Source: CAZNPL01 sp964574815 (GTDB taxonomy: Bacteria; Planctomycetota; Phycisphaerae; UBA1845). From it: DNA of 64,000 nt. Made by a program: the position numbers and the translations under genes. Shown one piece after another: positions 46,510 through 55,746 of this stretch (position 1 is the stretch's first letter; each line of letters opens with the position of its first letter). Under the pieces are notes generated by a model. It searched no databases. It was not told where the DNA came from and saw only the letters and a program-made list of their open reading frames with translations. The stretch is from assembly GCA_964574815.1 (NCBI GenBank), contig CAZNPL010000001.1:207917-271916 (forward strand), written 5' to 3'.

Positions 46510-47124
46510 ATGGCACACGAACTACCACCGCTACCGTATGATTTCGCGGCACTCGAGCCGCACATCGACGCCAGAACGATGGAGATCCATCACGGCAAGC
46601 ACCACGCCACATACGTGAAGAAGCTCAACGACGCCATCAGCGGCCAGGGCGACCTGGAGGGCAAGAGCATCGAGGATCTGCTCGCGAACATCTCCTCGGT
46701 GCCGGACAAGATCAGGACGGCCGTCAACAACAACGGCGGCGGCCACCTGAACCATTCGATCTTCTGGAACAACATGAGCCCCGACGGAGGCGGCAAGCCC
46801 GGCGGCGCCCTCAGCGACGCGATCAGCAACAAGTTCGGCTCCTTCGACGACTTCAAGTCCACGTTTACCACAGCGGCCACCGGCCGGTTCGGCAGCGGCT
46901 GGGCGTGGCTCTGCCTGGACAAGAAGGGCGAGGTCGTCGTGCAGGACTTCCCCAACCAGGACAGCCCGGTGACGGCCGGTCTCAAGCCGCTGCTCGGACT
47001 CGACGTCTGGGAGCACGCGTACTATCTGAAGTATCAGAACCGCCGCCCGGACTACATCAACGCCTGGTGGAACGTGGTCAATTGGAAAGACGTGGAAGAG
47101 CGCTTCGCCAAGGCCAAGGGTTGA
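46510..47124 (+). CDS. sodA: Superoxide dismutase, Fe/Mn family
   Basis: 204-aa cytoplasmic enzyme converting superoxide to peroxide and oxygen. Metal ligands are in MEIHHGKHHATYV, GGGHLNHSIFWNN and the C-terminal LDVWEHAYYLKYQNRRPDYI (Asp and His). The N-terminal hairpin and C-terminal alpha/beta domain are both complete. AGGAG and CAGG precede the ATG; upstream in-frame codons are rejected. Metal choice (Fe, Mn or cambialistic) cannot be fixed by eye, so the symbol is nominal. A clear terminator follows. Confidence 0.95.
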   Translation: MAHELPPLPYDFAALEPHIDARTMEIHHGKHHATYVKKLNDAISGQGDLEGKSIEDLLANISSVPDKIRTAVNNNGGGHLNHSIFWNNMSPDGGGKPGGALSDAISNKFGSFDDFKSTFTTAATGRFGSGWAWLCLDKKGEVVVQDFPNQDSPVTAGLKPLLGLDVWEHAYYLKYQNRRPDYINAWWNVVNWKDVEERFAKAKG

Positions 47125-47160
47125 TCGTCGCCGACAGCCGGCGAACAATAGTGTCAGTGA

Positions 47161-47200
47161 AGCGGCACGGTGGATGCGTTCGCCGTGCCGCTTTCTTTCG
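47161..47200 (+). terminator. Rho-independent terminator after superoxide dismutase
   Basis: AGCGGCACGG pairs perfectly over ten bases with CCGTGCCGCT across a 12-base loop, followed by a pyrimidine run TTCTTTC. It lies about 37 bases after the SOD stop and separates SOD from the menG operon. Confidence 0.8.
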
Positions 47201-47233
47201 CCGAACGCCCGCGCTCGGAGGGGGCGCCGCCCG

Positions 47234-47995
47234 ATGCAGGTAGACCAGAACAGCCGAAAGCCCCTGTGGGACGCAGAGGAGCTCGAACAACCGCATCGCC
47301 AGCGCGACAAGGCCGAGCGCGTGCGGCGCATGTTCGACGCCATCGCGCCGACGTATGAACTGGTGAACACGCTGTTCAGCGGTGGCCGCGACGCAGCATG
47401 GCGGCGCAAAAGTGTTTCGCTTGCCCGCGTCGGCGATTCGGACCGCGTTCTCGACGTGGCCTGTGGCACCGGCGACTTCGCCCGCGCGTTTAGCGCCGCC
47501 GCCGCCCCTCCGCGCGTCATCGTCGGTTGCGATTTCGCCGAACAGATGCTCGCGCTGGCCGCCGCCCGTTCCGCAACGAGCCTCGTGTGGGTGCAAGGCG
47601 ACGCCCTCCGCCTCCCCTTCGCCGATCATTCATTCACGGTGGCCAGTTGCGCCTTCGGCGTTCGGAACTTCCAGGACCTCGAGGCCGGACTCCGCGAGAT
47701 GCACCGCGTGCTGGACGTCGGCGGGCGAGCGGTCATCCTCGAATTCTCGCGTCCCGCCCACCCGCTGTGGCGCAGCGTGTACGAGTTCTACGCGACCCGC
47801 CTCATGCCGATCGGGGCCTCGCTCGTCAGCCGCGACCGCACCGGGGCCTATCGCTATTTGCCCAAGTCGGTGGTATCTTTCCCCGACCCCGCGGACCTAT
47901 GTGAGCTCCTGCACGAAACGGGGTTTTCCGAGGTGTCTGCAACGCCCATGACGCTGGGAATCGTCACCGTTTACGTCGCCCACAAGGGCAGGTGA
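47234..47995 (+). CDS. menG: Demethylmenaquinone methyltransferase (UbiE/MenG)
   Basis: 253-aa SAM-dependent methyltransferase for the last step of (mena)quinone synthesis. RVRRMFDAIAPTYELVNTLFSGGRDAAWRRKSV is the diagnostic N-terminal block. The SAM motif is VLDVACGTGDFA, and CAFGVRNFQDLEAGLREMHRVL is also family-typical. ATG at 47234 has GGAGGGGG about ten bases upstream. Its TGA shares a base with the start of the following membrane protein, and ubiX and ubiA follow, so it heads a quinone operon. Confidence 0.93.
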   Translation: MQVDQNSRKPLWDAEELEQPHRQRDKAERVRRMFDAIAPTYELVNTLFSGGRDAAWRRKSVSLARVGDSDRVLDVACGTGDFARAFSAAAAPPRVIVGCDFAEQMLALAAARSATSLVWVQGDALRLPFADHSFTVASCAFGVRNFQDLEAGLREMHRVLDVGGRAVILEFSRPAHPLWRSVYEFYATRLMPIGASLVSRDRTGAYRYLPKSVVSFPDPADLCELLHETGFSEVSATPMTLGIVTVYVAHKGR

Positions 47996-49827
47996 TGGCC
48001 AATCAACCGAAAGAATCCCGTACTCCCTCGCCGGAACCGCCCCCGGCCGACGTGTGGGGCCGCACAGAGCCGAAGTACCGCCGCCGCGCGGTGATTCTGC
48101 TCACCATCAACGTGCTGCTGTTCGCCGGGCTGGCCTGCTTCGCCTATTGGCTGCGGACCGGCGTCATCTTCGCCCCCGGCGCCGACGACTACGGCGGCCG
48201 ACTCGCCGAAACGTTCCTGCCGACTCTGGAGACGAAACACACGCCGACCGGACTCTCCCTCGGGCCGGTCAGCATCCAGCAGGTCCCGATGATGATCCCG
48301 GTGCTGGCGCTGGTTCTCTCCGCGCTCGTGTCCATCCCCATCCTGACCTCGATGCTCTATCGCTTCTGGTCCGCACTGCCGTTCATCGCGGCCGTCGGAC
48401 TCCTGGCCGTCATGCCGTGGCTGGCCATCGTGCTGCTGGCCTCCTGCCTATTGGCATCGGTGAAGCCGTTTAGAGCTTCGTCGCGCTTCGTTTCGGCCCT
48501 GGTCAGCCTGCTGCCGATCATCCTCTATTTCTTCATGGCCTCCCGGCAGACCGAGCCGGTCGTCGAGACGCTGTCGAGCCCGGCCGACCAAATCAAGGTC
48601 GTGGCCCCGCTGGTGCTCGCGGTAATCGCCTCGGCCGTCGTCATGGGCGTCGTTCTGGTCATTGCGAGTATGGTCAACTACCGCCCCGGGGCGATCTCTC
48701 CGCTGCTGGCCATCCTTTTCTTGACGCCCGCCATCCTCTTCGAGTTCCAGGTGGGGCGAGACGAGCTCTACTACCGCCTCATGGAGCGCGAGTTCGGCCC
48801 GGCGTCGGAGTACTTCGTTCGGCAGGAGGTCCAGACGCTCTTCGAGGCCTCCGTCGAGGAGGCCGAAGCCCGCCGTAAACACCTCGCCCCGGGAGCGGCC
48901 GCGGAAATTCTGGAAACCCGCTGGCTGCTGGAGCTGGACTCCGACACGAGCGAGGTTCTGAAAAGGCATCGCCGCCGGGCGGTCCAGGCGGCGGACCGCT
49001 TCACCCGTTACTTCCCCGACAGCGTGTATGCCTGCAACGCACTGTATCTAAAGGCGCGTGCCCAGGACATGCGTGTGGATTTGAAAGCGTTCAAGCGCGA
49101 ACGAGCCATCGTCTTCTACGACGAGTTTCCCAGCGAAGAGTCCCGCAGATCCTGGGAACTTATCGAGGCCAACTGCCCTGAATCCTCGACCGCCGCCGTC
49201 GCGTCTCTCCGACTGGCCGAGCTGGACGCCCGCGACGCCCGCATCGACGACGCCCTCGCAAGACTGAAGACGCTCGCGGAACGATTCGGCGAAACGGAAA
49301 TGAGCCCGGCGCAGTCGCCCCCCCCTTCCGAGTCAACCGGCCTGATGCGACGGCAGCCGCCGGAGGCGGGCCTGGGCATCCCCGTCGCCCGCCGCGTGAT
49401 CGAAGGACGCAAGCTTCGCTATCTGCTTTCCAACAACCGCGACGCACTGTACGGCGATGAGCCGCTGGCGGAATACGTCGGAATCGACCCGCGCCAGTTG
49501 AACTCGAACGATCGTTACCGGCGGATTCTGCGGGAATTCCCATCCTGCCGGCTCACGGACAACGTCAACCTGCGTCTGGCCATGGCCGAACCGAACCTGG
49601 ATCGCCGGGTCGAAGCGTTGGAGAGCTGCGTCGCGCAGGTCGACTCGGGTGACGCCCTGCCCGAAGCGCTTTATCTTATAGGCATGGCGTATGCGGAGCA
49701 GAAGAAAACGTCCGAAGCGCGCGACGCACTGGAACGCGTCGTCTCGGACTTCAGCGGAACCGTCTGGGCGGAGCAGGCCGAACTGCGGCTTCGACGATTC
49801 GAACGCACGCCATTGGAGACCGAATGA
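47995..49827 (+). CDS. Multi-pass membrane protein with TPR-like C-terminal half, inside quinone operon
   Basis: 610 aa, not recognised. About six hydrophobic segments lie in the first 250 residues (including AVILLTINVLLFAGLACFAYWL, MIPVLALVLSALVSIPIL, LPFIAAVGLLAVMPWLAIVLL, VVAPLVLAVIASAVVMGVVLVIA). The C-terminal 350 residues are charged, helical and repeat-like (AAVASLRLAELDARDARIDDALARL; LPEALYLIGMAYAEQKKTSEA), as in tetratricopeptide repeats. It overlaps menG by one base and ubiX by four, implying co-translation with quinone genes. It may organise a membrane complex; no enzyme motif was seen. Confidence 0.72.
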   Translation: MANQPKESRTPSPEPPPADVWGRTEPKYRRRAVILLTINVLLFAGLACFAYWLRTGVIFAPGADDYGGRLAETFLPTLETKHTPTGLSLGPVSIQQVPMMIPVLALVLSALVSIPILTSMLYRFWSALPFIAAVGLLAVMPWLAIVLLASCLLASVKPFRASSRFVSALVSLLPIILYFFMASRQTEPVVETLSSPADQIKVVAPLVLAVIASAVVMGVVLVIASMVNYRPGAISPLLAILFLTPAILFEFQVGRDELYYRLMEREFGPASEYFVRQEVQTLFEASVEEAEARRKHLAPGAAAEILETRWLLELDSDTSEVLKRHRRRAVQAADRFTRYFPDSVYACNALYLKARAQDMRVDLKAFKRERAIVFYDEFPSEESRRSWELIEANCPESSTAAVASLRLAELDARDARIDDALARLKTLAERFGETEMSPAQSPPPSESTGLMRRQPPEAGLGIPVARRVIEGRKLRYLLSNNRDALYGDEPLAEYVGIDPRQLNSNDRYRRILREFPSCRLTDNVNLRLAMAEPNLDRRVEALESCVAQVDSGDALPEALYLIGMAYAEQKKTSEARDALERVVSDFSGTVWAEQAELRLRRFERTPLETE

Positions 49828-50459
49828 ACGAGACCCTGGCAACAACGCGTATCGTGGTGGGCGTCACCGGGGCCAGCGGTGCGCTCTATGCCAAACGACT
49901 GATCGAATGCCTCGTCGAGGCCGAAGTCGAAGTTCACCTGGTCGTTTCCTCCTGGGGAAGAAAGCTCTTCCTCGATGAACTCGGCATCGCGACGATCGAC
50001 GCCGACAGCCTCCTGGGCCGCGCCGACGAGCGCCTCGTGATCCATCCGGTCAAGGCCCTCGACAGCAAGCTTGCCAGCGGCTCCTTCCATACTGACGGAA
50101 TGATCGTCTGCCCGTGCAGCAGCCACACCCTCGGCGAGATGGCCGCCGGCATCGGAAACTCGCTCATCGCTCGGGCCGCGGCCGTCACCCTCAAAGAGGC
50201 CCGCCGACTCATCATCGTTCCCCGCGAGATGCCGGCCAGCCGCATCGACCTGTTGAACATGCTCCGGCTCCACGAGGCCGGCGCGATTATCTGCCCGGCC
50301 AACCCCGGCTTCTACATGCTCCCCAGGACCGTCAGCGACCTGGTCGATTTCGTCGTCGGCAAGCTGCTCGATCTGACGGGCGTGCCACACCAGCTCAACA
50401 CGCGCTGGAGCCCGCCGGGCAAAGGGGCCGAAGGCGATCCCTCCGAAGCAAAATCATGA
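49824..50459 (+). CDS. ubiX: Flavin prenyltransferase UbiX
   Basis: 211-aa enzyme making prenylated FMN, the cofactor of UbiD-type decarboxylases. VVGVTGASGALYAKRLIE is the FMN-binding loop, and MIVCPCSSHTLGEMAAGIGNSLIARAAAVTLKE and LIIVPREMP are family blocks. ATGA overlap with the preceding gene and again with ubiA downstream. In menaquinone-type organisms this supports a decarboxylation step on the quinone head group; a ubiD/mqnL-like gene is not in the window. Confidence 0.95.
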   Translation: MNETLATTRIVVGVTGASGALYAKRLIECLVEAEVEVHLVVSSWGRKLFLDELGIATIDADSLLGRADERLVIHPVKALDSKLASGSFHTDGMIVCPCSSHTLGEMAAGIGNSLIARAAAVTLKEARRLIIVPREMPASRIDLLNMLRLHEAGAIICPANPGFYMLPRTVSDLVDFVVGKLLDLTGVPHQLNTRWSPPGKGAEGDPSEAKS

Positions 50460-51367
50460 AGGGCCCCGCTGCCGCCGCCCGCGTCTGGTCCGACATGATC
50501 AAACTGCAGCACTCCGTCTTCGCGCTGCCCTTCGCGGTGATGGCCACCTTCCTCGCGGGACGCCACATCGAAGACCTGCACCGCCCGTACGCCGGCCAAC
50601 TGGCTCTGGTCATCGTGTGCATGGTCGCCGGCCGCAGTGTCGCAATGACCTACAACCGCATCGTCGACGCCGAGATCGACGCCCGCAACCCCCGAACCGC
50701 AAACCGCGCCCTCCCCGCCGGTAAACTGTCCAAGCGCGCCGCCTACATCTTCCTGTTCATCGCCTCGGCCCTGTTCGCTGCCGGTTGCTTCGCCTTTTAT
50801 TTACTGTTCGACAATCCCTGGCCCATGCTGCTGGGCGGCCCGGTCCTGATCTATCTGTGCGGCTACTCGTTCGCCAAGCGATTTACCCGCTGGTCCCACT
50901 TCTACCTCGGCTCGGCCATCGCACTATCGCCGGTGGCTGCCTGGATCGCCATTCACCCCGACAGCCTCGGCTGGCCGGCCGCAATGCTGTCGGCCGCGGT
51001 GGCGCTGTGGATCGCCGGCTTCGACATCATCTATGCATGCCAGGACATCGAAATCGATCGCCGGGACCGTTTGCACAGTCTGCCGTCGCGCGTCGGACCT
51101 CGCCGCGCGCTACTCATCACGCGCGTCTGCCACCTTTGTGTCGTCCTGCTGCTGATCGGGTTGGGACTGCTGGCCCCGCTGGGCTGGCTTTACGATGCGG
51201 GCGTGGCGATCGTCGCCGTCCTGCTGGCCGTCGAAAACGGACTCGTCAAACACGACGACTTTTCGCGGGTGAACCTCGCCTTCTTCACGATCAACGGCGT
51301 CGTCAGCGTCGCGCTCGGCATCCTCACCGTGCTGGACGTTCTGATCCACAGCCCCGGCGGTGCGTAA
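50456..51367 (+). CDS. UbiA-family prenyltransferase
   Basis: 303-aa integral membrane enzyme attaching a polyprenyl chain to an aromatic acid. The two Asp-rich motifs are NRIVDAEIDARNPRTANRAL and YACQDIEIDRRD, with eight or nine hydrophobic segments. The product of this operon is likely menaquinone, probably by the futalosine route (MqnP-like), given UbiX and MenG beside it and no Men-pathway genes. An EboC-type role is an alternative, since the next two genes are EboF- and EboE-like, although they lie on the opposite strand. ATGA overlap with ubiX. Confidence 0.9.
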   Translation: MKGPAAAARVWSDMIKLQHSVFALPFAVMATFLAGRHIEDLHRPYAGQLALVIVCMVAGRSVAMTYNRIVDAEIDARNPRTANRALPAGKLSKRAAYIFLFIASALFAAGCFAFYLLFDNPWPMLLGGPVLIYLCGYSFAKRFTRWSHFYLGSAIALSPVAAWIAIHPDSLGWPAAMLSAAVALWIAGFDIIYACQDIEIDRRDRLHSLPSRVGPRRALLITRVCHLCVVLLLIGLGLLAPLGWLYDAGVAIVAVLLAVENGLVKHDDFSRVNLAFFTINGVVSVALGILTVLDVLIHSPGGA

Positions 51368-51377
51368 CACTCGGCGA

Positions 51378-52715
51378 CTACGCCGGATCGAGCCCCATCA
51401 GCCCGCAAACGATCGACTTCATGTCCGTGTCACGGTAGACGGTGCCGTCCGTAACATGCGGCGTGCGCGCCGAGCAGATGAGCCCCCCGCGCTGGCTGGC
51501 GTCGCGCGCCGGAGCGCCGTGAGAGCCGCGAACCAGATCGGCGTTCAAAGGAATCGATCTGGTGGCCGGATCGAAAAACAGCTCCACCGCGTCGTAGCCC
51601 GGCTTGCTGTGGATATCCACCGTCCGCGCGAACGCCGGGGCGTCCGCCTCGTCCTCCCACCAGTAATACGCGAACCAATGGTCCGGACGCGACGACAACA
51701 CGACCTCACCGGCATGCGGGTGATTCAACCCGATCGACCCTCGATCGTCCCCCGCGTAAACGCCATCCACGCCCGTCATACCGCGAAAGAGCGACGCAAC
51801 CGGCTCGATGGCATCGGCGGCCGCATAAACGTGAGCGCACTGATGATCAACCATCGCGAACGCCTTGCTCGCCGCAAAATCGATCACCGCGCCGGCGTCG
51901 CTGTCACACGTTTGCAGCAGGCCGGCGCGGCGCAGCTCGATGTTCGGATACACCACACCGGTGACATCCGTCATTGCGTACTCGGAAGCGACCAGGAAGA
52001 CGACGGTCGCACCCATAGGCCGCTGTCGCAAGAAGGCGTCGAACTCGCCCAGCAGGGCGTCCAGCTCCCGCACAGCTTGTGACGCCTCAGAGCTGTCCGG
52101 ACCGAATTTCTGGGCGGCATAATCAAGATGCGGAAGGTAGATATAGTGAAAATCGGGATCGTAACGTTCGATCAGCCATTTCGCCCCGGCCAGGATCCAC
52201 TTCGAAGATTCGATGTTCGCCAGCGGTCCCCAGTAATGCTGCAAGGGAAAGTGGCCCAGGTCATCGAGAAGATCTCGGTACAGACCCTCGGGCTTCGAAT
52301 AACACCACAGCTCGGTCGTGCCATCGGCCTTGTGAATGGGGGCGGGCGTGACGATATACGTCGCGGACGCGTCCTTGATGTTCTGAGCGTGCCACACCGC
52401 CGACTTCCGCCCGGTCGACGCCAGCACGTCCCAGATCTGTCGCCCGCCGACGACCTCGTTGCGCCCCACCCAGAACTCCACCGCCCGCCGATCGCGATGA
52501 TAGAAGCCGTTGGCGATGACGCCGTGCACCCCGGGGCTGGCGCCCGTCCACGTCGAAGCCTGAACCGGCGACGTGATGCACGGGAACGACGGCGCCAGCT
52601 CCGCGCTCGCGCCCGAAGACGCCCAGCCGTCAAGCGTCGGCGCGAGCGACACATCGCTCACATCGCGAGGCCGCAACCCCGGAATCGACAAGTAGATCAA
52701 ATGCTCGGTTGCCAC
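51378..52715 (-). CDS. Alkaline-phosphatase-family phosphohydrolase, EboF/nucleotide-pyrophosphatase type
   Basis: 445-aa type I phosphodiesterase/nucleotide pyrophosphatase superfamily protein. SFPCITSPVQASTWTGASPGVHGVIANGF holds the nucleophile region. Metal-ligand blocks are YLPHLDYAAQKFGPDS, FLVASEYAMTDV and VDHQCAHVY. The sequence from YLSIPGLRPRDV onward resembles the hydrolase of ebo-type clusters. GTG at 52715 has GGAGG five bases upstream; the TTG one codon earlier is too close to that site. It lies convergent with ubiA (10-base gap) and 48 bases after the TIM-barrel gene, with which it is probably co-transcribed. Substrate unknown. Confidence 0.82.
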   Translation of the reverse strand: MATEHLIYLSIPGLRPRDVSDVSLAPTLDGWASSGASAELAPSFPCITSPVQASTWTGASPGVHGVIANGFYHRDRRAVEFWVGRNEVVGGRQIWDVLASTGRKSAVWHAQNIKDASATYIVTPAPIHKADGTTELWCYSKPEGLYRDLLDDLGHFPLQHYWGPLANIESSKWILAGAKWLIERYDPDFHYIYLPHLDYAAQKFGPDSSEASQAVRELDALLGEFDAFLRQRPMGATVVFLVASEYAMTDVTGVVYPNIELRRAGLLQTCDSDAGAVIDFAASKAFAMVDHQCAHVYAAADAIEPVASLFRGMTGVDGVYAGDDRGSIGLNHPHAGEVVLSSRPDHWFAYYWWEDEADAPAFARTVDIHSKPGYDAVELFFDPATRSIPLNADLVRGSHGAPARDASQRGGLICSARTPHVTDGTVYRDTDMKSIVCGLMGLDPA

Positions 52716-52763
52716 CAAAACCTCCGACCCTCGTCAGTCTGTCCCGGGCGCCTGCCCGCGTAC

Positions 52764-53606
52764 TTACCTCGGCCACAATGCCGACAGGAACTCATGCGCA
52801 CGCCGTGCCACCTCCGGCGCGTCGTGGCTGTGTCGAGACAGTTCCACGTGAACCGGCCCGCGATAGCCCACGCTGCTCAGCAGGTTGATTACCTCGGTAA
52901 AGTTAACCTCGCCCTCGCCGAAGAACAGATGCTCGTGCCGCCCACGACGCATGTCTTCCAGATGCAGGTTCAACAGAATCTCGTGCCACCGGCGAAGATG
53001 CTCCAGCAGGTCCCCGTCGGCCAAACAGTGAATGTGCCCTACGTCGATCGTCAGCCCCAGCAGCGGGTGATCGAGCGCCTCGTGTAACCGCCCGAAGTCG
53101 CTCATCCGTTCAACGAACATCCCCGGCTCCGGCTCGAACGCCAGCGGCATGCGATACGCCTCCGCATGCGCCAGCACATCCCGCAGCCCGTTGCACAGCC
53201 GGTCGAACAGCACCGCATCCGCGACGTCCTCATCGGCCGCCCCCGACCACAGCGAAACACAGTCCGAATCGAGCTCGACGGCCACGTCAACCGCGCGGCA
53301 CAGATACTCAATCCGCCGGCCGCGATCGCTCGCGTCGGCGCTCAACAATGTGGGCTGGTGTTTGCGCCGCGGATCGAGCAGGAACCGCGCTCCGGTTTCG
53401 ACGGTCGAGCGCAGACCGTGCCGCAGCAGCAGATCCTTGACCCGCCGCGCCGTCGCCGGCCAATCATCATCAAGCGGGTTGAGGTGATGCCGGTCCAGCG
53501 TGATGGCCACGCTCTCATACCCGATGTCCGCCAGAATACGAACGGCGTCATCAAGCGCGTGATAGCCGAACCCGCTCGTAACATACCCCAGGATCACCGC
53601 GCGCAT
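52764..53606 (-). CDS. Xylose-isomerase-like TIM-barrel protein (EboE-like)
   Basis: 280-aa AP-endonuclease-2/sugar-isomerase superfamily barrel. Metal-site motifs include AFEPEPGMFV, LGLTIDVGHIHCL, NLHLEDM and the C-terminal GYRGPVHVELSRHSHDAPEVAR. Proteins of this kind pair with the hydrolase just downstream in ebo-like clusters and are thought to act on a small metabolite. The ATG has GAGGAG directly before it (tight spacing). Specific reaction unknown. Confidence 0.8.
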   Translation of the reverse strand: MRAVILGYVTSGFGYHALDDAVRILADIGYESVAITLDRHHLNPLDDDWPATARRVKDLLLRHGLRSTVETGARFLLDPRRKHQPTLLSADASDRGRRIEYLCRAVDVAVELDSDCVSLWSGAADEDVADAVLFDRLCNGLRDVLAHAEAYRMPLAFEPEPGMFVERMSDFGRLHEALDHPLLGLTIDVGHIHCLADGDLLEHLRRWHEILLNLHLEDMRRGRHEHLFFGEGEVNFTEVINLLSSVGYRGPVHVELSRHSHDAPEVARRAHEFLSALWPR

Positions 53607-53716
53607 CTCCTCGCATCGCAGGCGAGACAGACAAACCCGCCGGCCTGCCTCGACCCGACCGAGTGCATTCTGATCGGTTCAGCGCAACGATTCCACTGCC
53701 GCACCCCGAAGTCCGC

Positions 53717-55558
53717 TCAGCGGAGGATCAGTTCGTGCGGCATGACAACGGCCACGCCCTCGCGGTGGATCAGCTCGATCTTCTGCACAGCACGGATCAT
53801 CGCCTCGACGCGGAGCGGGTCGAACCGCTGCAGCACCGGCAGCAGCGTCTGAATCAGTGAGGACTGCATGCCCGGCAGGCGAAAGCCCGTCCGGACGTCG
53901 AAGTCCGAGGGACGCTCACCCTGACCGGTCAACTCCTGCATCATCATGTCCAGAAAGTTGCGCGGCTTTGGAATGACGCGAAGCTCGTAATCGCTTATCG
54001 ACGCCATGCGCGCCGCGTGGTCCACGGCCTCGGCCAGCCCGCCGATCCGATCGACCAAGCCAAACTCGACGGCCTGCTTGCCGGTGAACACCCGGCCGCC
54101 GGCGAGTTCGTCGATCGGCTTGGCCAGCTTGTCCTTGCGGCCCTGGACGACGTGATCCTTGAAGACCTCATAGATCCCGGCCATCCACTCGCGGATGTCC
54201 GCCCGTTGTTCCGGAGTAAAGTGCTGCGCCGTGCTCATCAGGTCGGCGTTTTCGCCGCGTTTGTGCGAGACCCAGTTCACCCCGAGCTTCTCCCAGCCGC
54301 CGGAGGTGACCAGTTTGCCGCCGACCACGCCGATCGACGCCGTGATGGTGGTCTCGTCCGCAAAAATGTGATCGGCGCCGCAGGCCACGTAATACCCGCC
54401 CGAGCCGGCGACATTCCCCATCGACACCACGAACGGCTTCTTCTCCCGCACGATCTGCGTGGCCCGCCAAATGACCTCGCTGGCCAACGCCGACCCGCCG
54501 GGCGAATCCACACGCAGCACCACGGCCTTGACGGTGGGATCCTCCGCGGCCTCGTAGAGGGCCTTGGAGATGTTGCCGCTGTAAGCCGCCCCGGTGCCGC
54601 CGAACGGCGACGGCTGGGCGTAACCCGGAAGGATCATCCCCTCGACGTACACGATGCCGATCCCGGTTCCGCCCATCTTCCTCCCCTGCGTGATCATCTT
54701 GCTCAGCTCATTGAAGAACGTGAACGGATTCGAAAAGTCGACCGTCATCTTGTCTTCTTTGCCGTAGCGGTTGTCCACCGTGATGCCGGGGCCGTAGATG
54801 TCTCTGATCTCGTCCAGGAACTCGTCTCGATAGCGCACCGCGTTCACCAGGCCCAGCTCGTGCGCCTCTTCCGCGGGGTACGGGCCTTCGTCGATGATCT
54901 TCCGGACCTGCGTCTCGGAAAGACCTCGTCCGTCCGCGATCATACTCACAAAGCTGCCGTACAATCCGTCCAGCAACCAGTTGATGTTCTCCTCGGCCGG
55001 CTCGCTCGGCCCGGTGCGCGTGAACATCTCGCCGGCCGACTTGTACTCCTCCATCTGGAGGATGTCCGCCTCGACGTTGATCTTGTCGAGCATCTCCTTG
55101 ATATACGGTGACTCGGCGTAAAGCCCCGTCAGCCAGACGTCGGCCGTCGGCACGATGACCAGATCCGACGCGCTGGAGAGCATCGCGAGACTCGCCGTCG
55201 AAAGACCGTCCACGTGCACGAAGACCCGCTTGTCAATCGCTTTGAACTTGCCGATCGAATCACGCAGCTCCTCGAGTTGGGCCGTCCCCATCGCAAGGTC
55301 CGCCATGGTCAGCGCAACAGCCTTGACCGAGTCGTCTTTGCGCGCCTCCGCCAGCCGCTCCAACAGACTCTTGAACGACGTCACCCGCCCGCCGGTCAGC
55401 CCGAACGGATCTTCCTGTGGGGTTTCCGTCAGTTGGCCGCTCAGGTGAAAATGTGCGATCGTGCCCGAGCCGAAATCGCCCGGACCCGCAATCGCCATTG
55501 GCTCACAGGCCACGACAAACAACGCCAAACACATCGACCTGAAAAACAGTCTGGACAT
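53717..55558 (-). CDS. sppA: Signal peptide peptidase SppA, long (67K) type
   Basis: 613-aa serine protease of family S49 with two tandem domains. Catalytic Lys173 is in MEEYKSAGEMFTR (N-terminal domain) and nucleophile Ser386 in GNVAGSGGYYVA (C-terminal domain), as in E. coli SppA. The N-terminus is a signal/anchor (FFRSMCLALFVVACEPMAIAG). It cleaves residual signal peptides in the membrane. GGAGGTGA precedes the ATG. Monocistronic; the 55559-55746 gap to rex shows no gene. Confidence 0.94.
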   Translation of the reverse strand: MSRLFFRSMCLALFVVACEPMAIAGPGDFGSGTIAHFHLSGQLTETPQEDPFGLTGGRVTSFKSLLERLAEARKDDSVKAVALTMADLAMGTAQLEELRDSIGKFKAIDKRVFVHVDGLSTASLAMLSSASDLVIVPTADVWLTGLYAESPYIKEMLDKINVEADILQMEEYKSAGEMFTRTGPSEPAEENINWLLDGLYGSFVSMIADGRGLSETQVRKIIDEGPYPAEEAHELGLVNAVRYRDEFLDEIRDIYGPGITVDNRYGKEDKMTVDFSNPFTFFNELSKMITQGRKMGGTGIGIVYVEGMILPGYAQPSPFGGTGAAYSGNISKALYEAAEDPTVKAVVLRVDSPGGSALASEVIWRATQIVREKKPFVVSMGNVAGSGGYYVACGADHIFADETTITASIGVVGGKLVTSGGWEKLGVNWVSHKRGENADLMSTAQHFTPEQRADIREWMAGIYEVFKDHVVQGRKDKLAKPIDELAGGRVFTGKQAVEFGLVDRIGGLAEAVDHAARMASISDYELRVIPKPRNFLDMMMQELTGQGERPSDFDVRTGFRLPGMQSSLIQTLLPVLQRFDPLRVEAMIRAVQKIELIHREGVAVVMPHELILR

Positions 55559-55746
55559 GAGTCACCTCCGCGAGAGAACGCGTCTCCTCGACCACTGTGG
55601 AGACTTCAGATGGTTTTCATGTACGATTTTAGGGTTTTATCGGCAACGAGTCGCCGGGCGGGCATACGAACCGACAAGACCGTACAACACCGACATACTG
55701 TGACCGTGGACGGACGCCTGCCGTGATTTGCCGCCCCATCAAGCCG

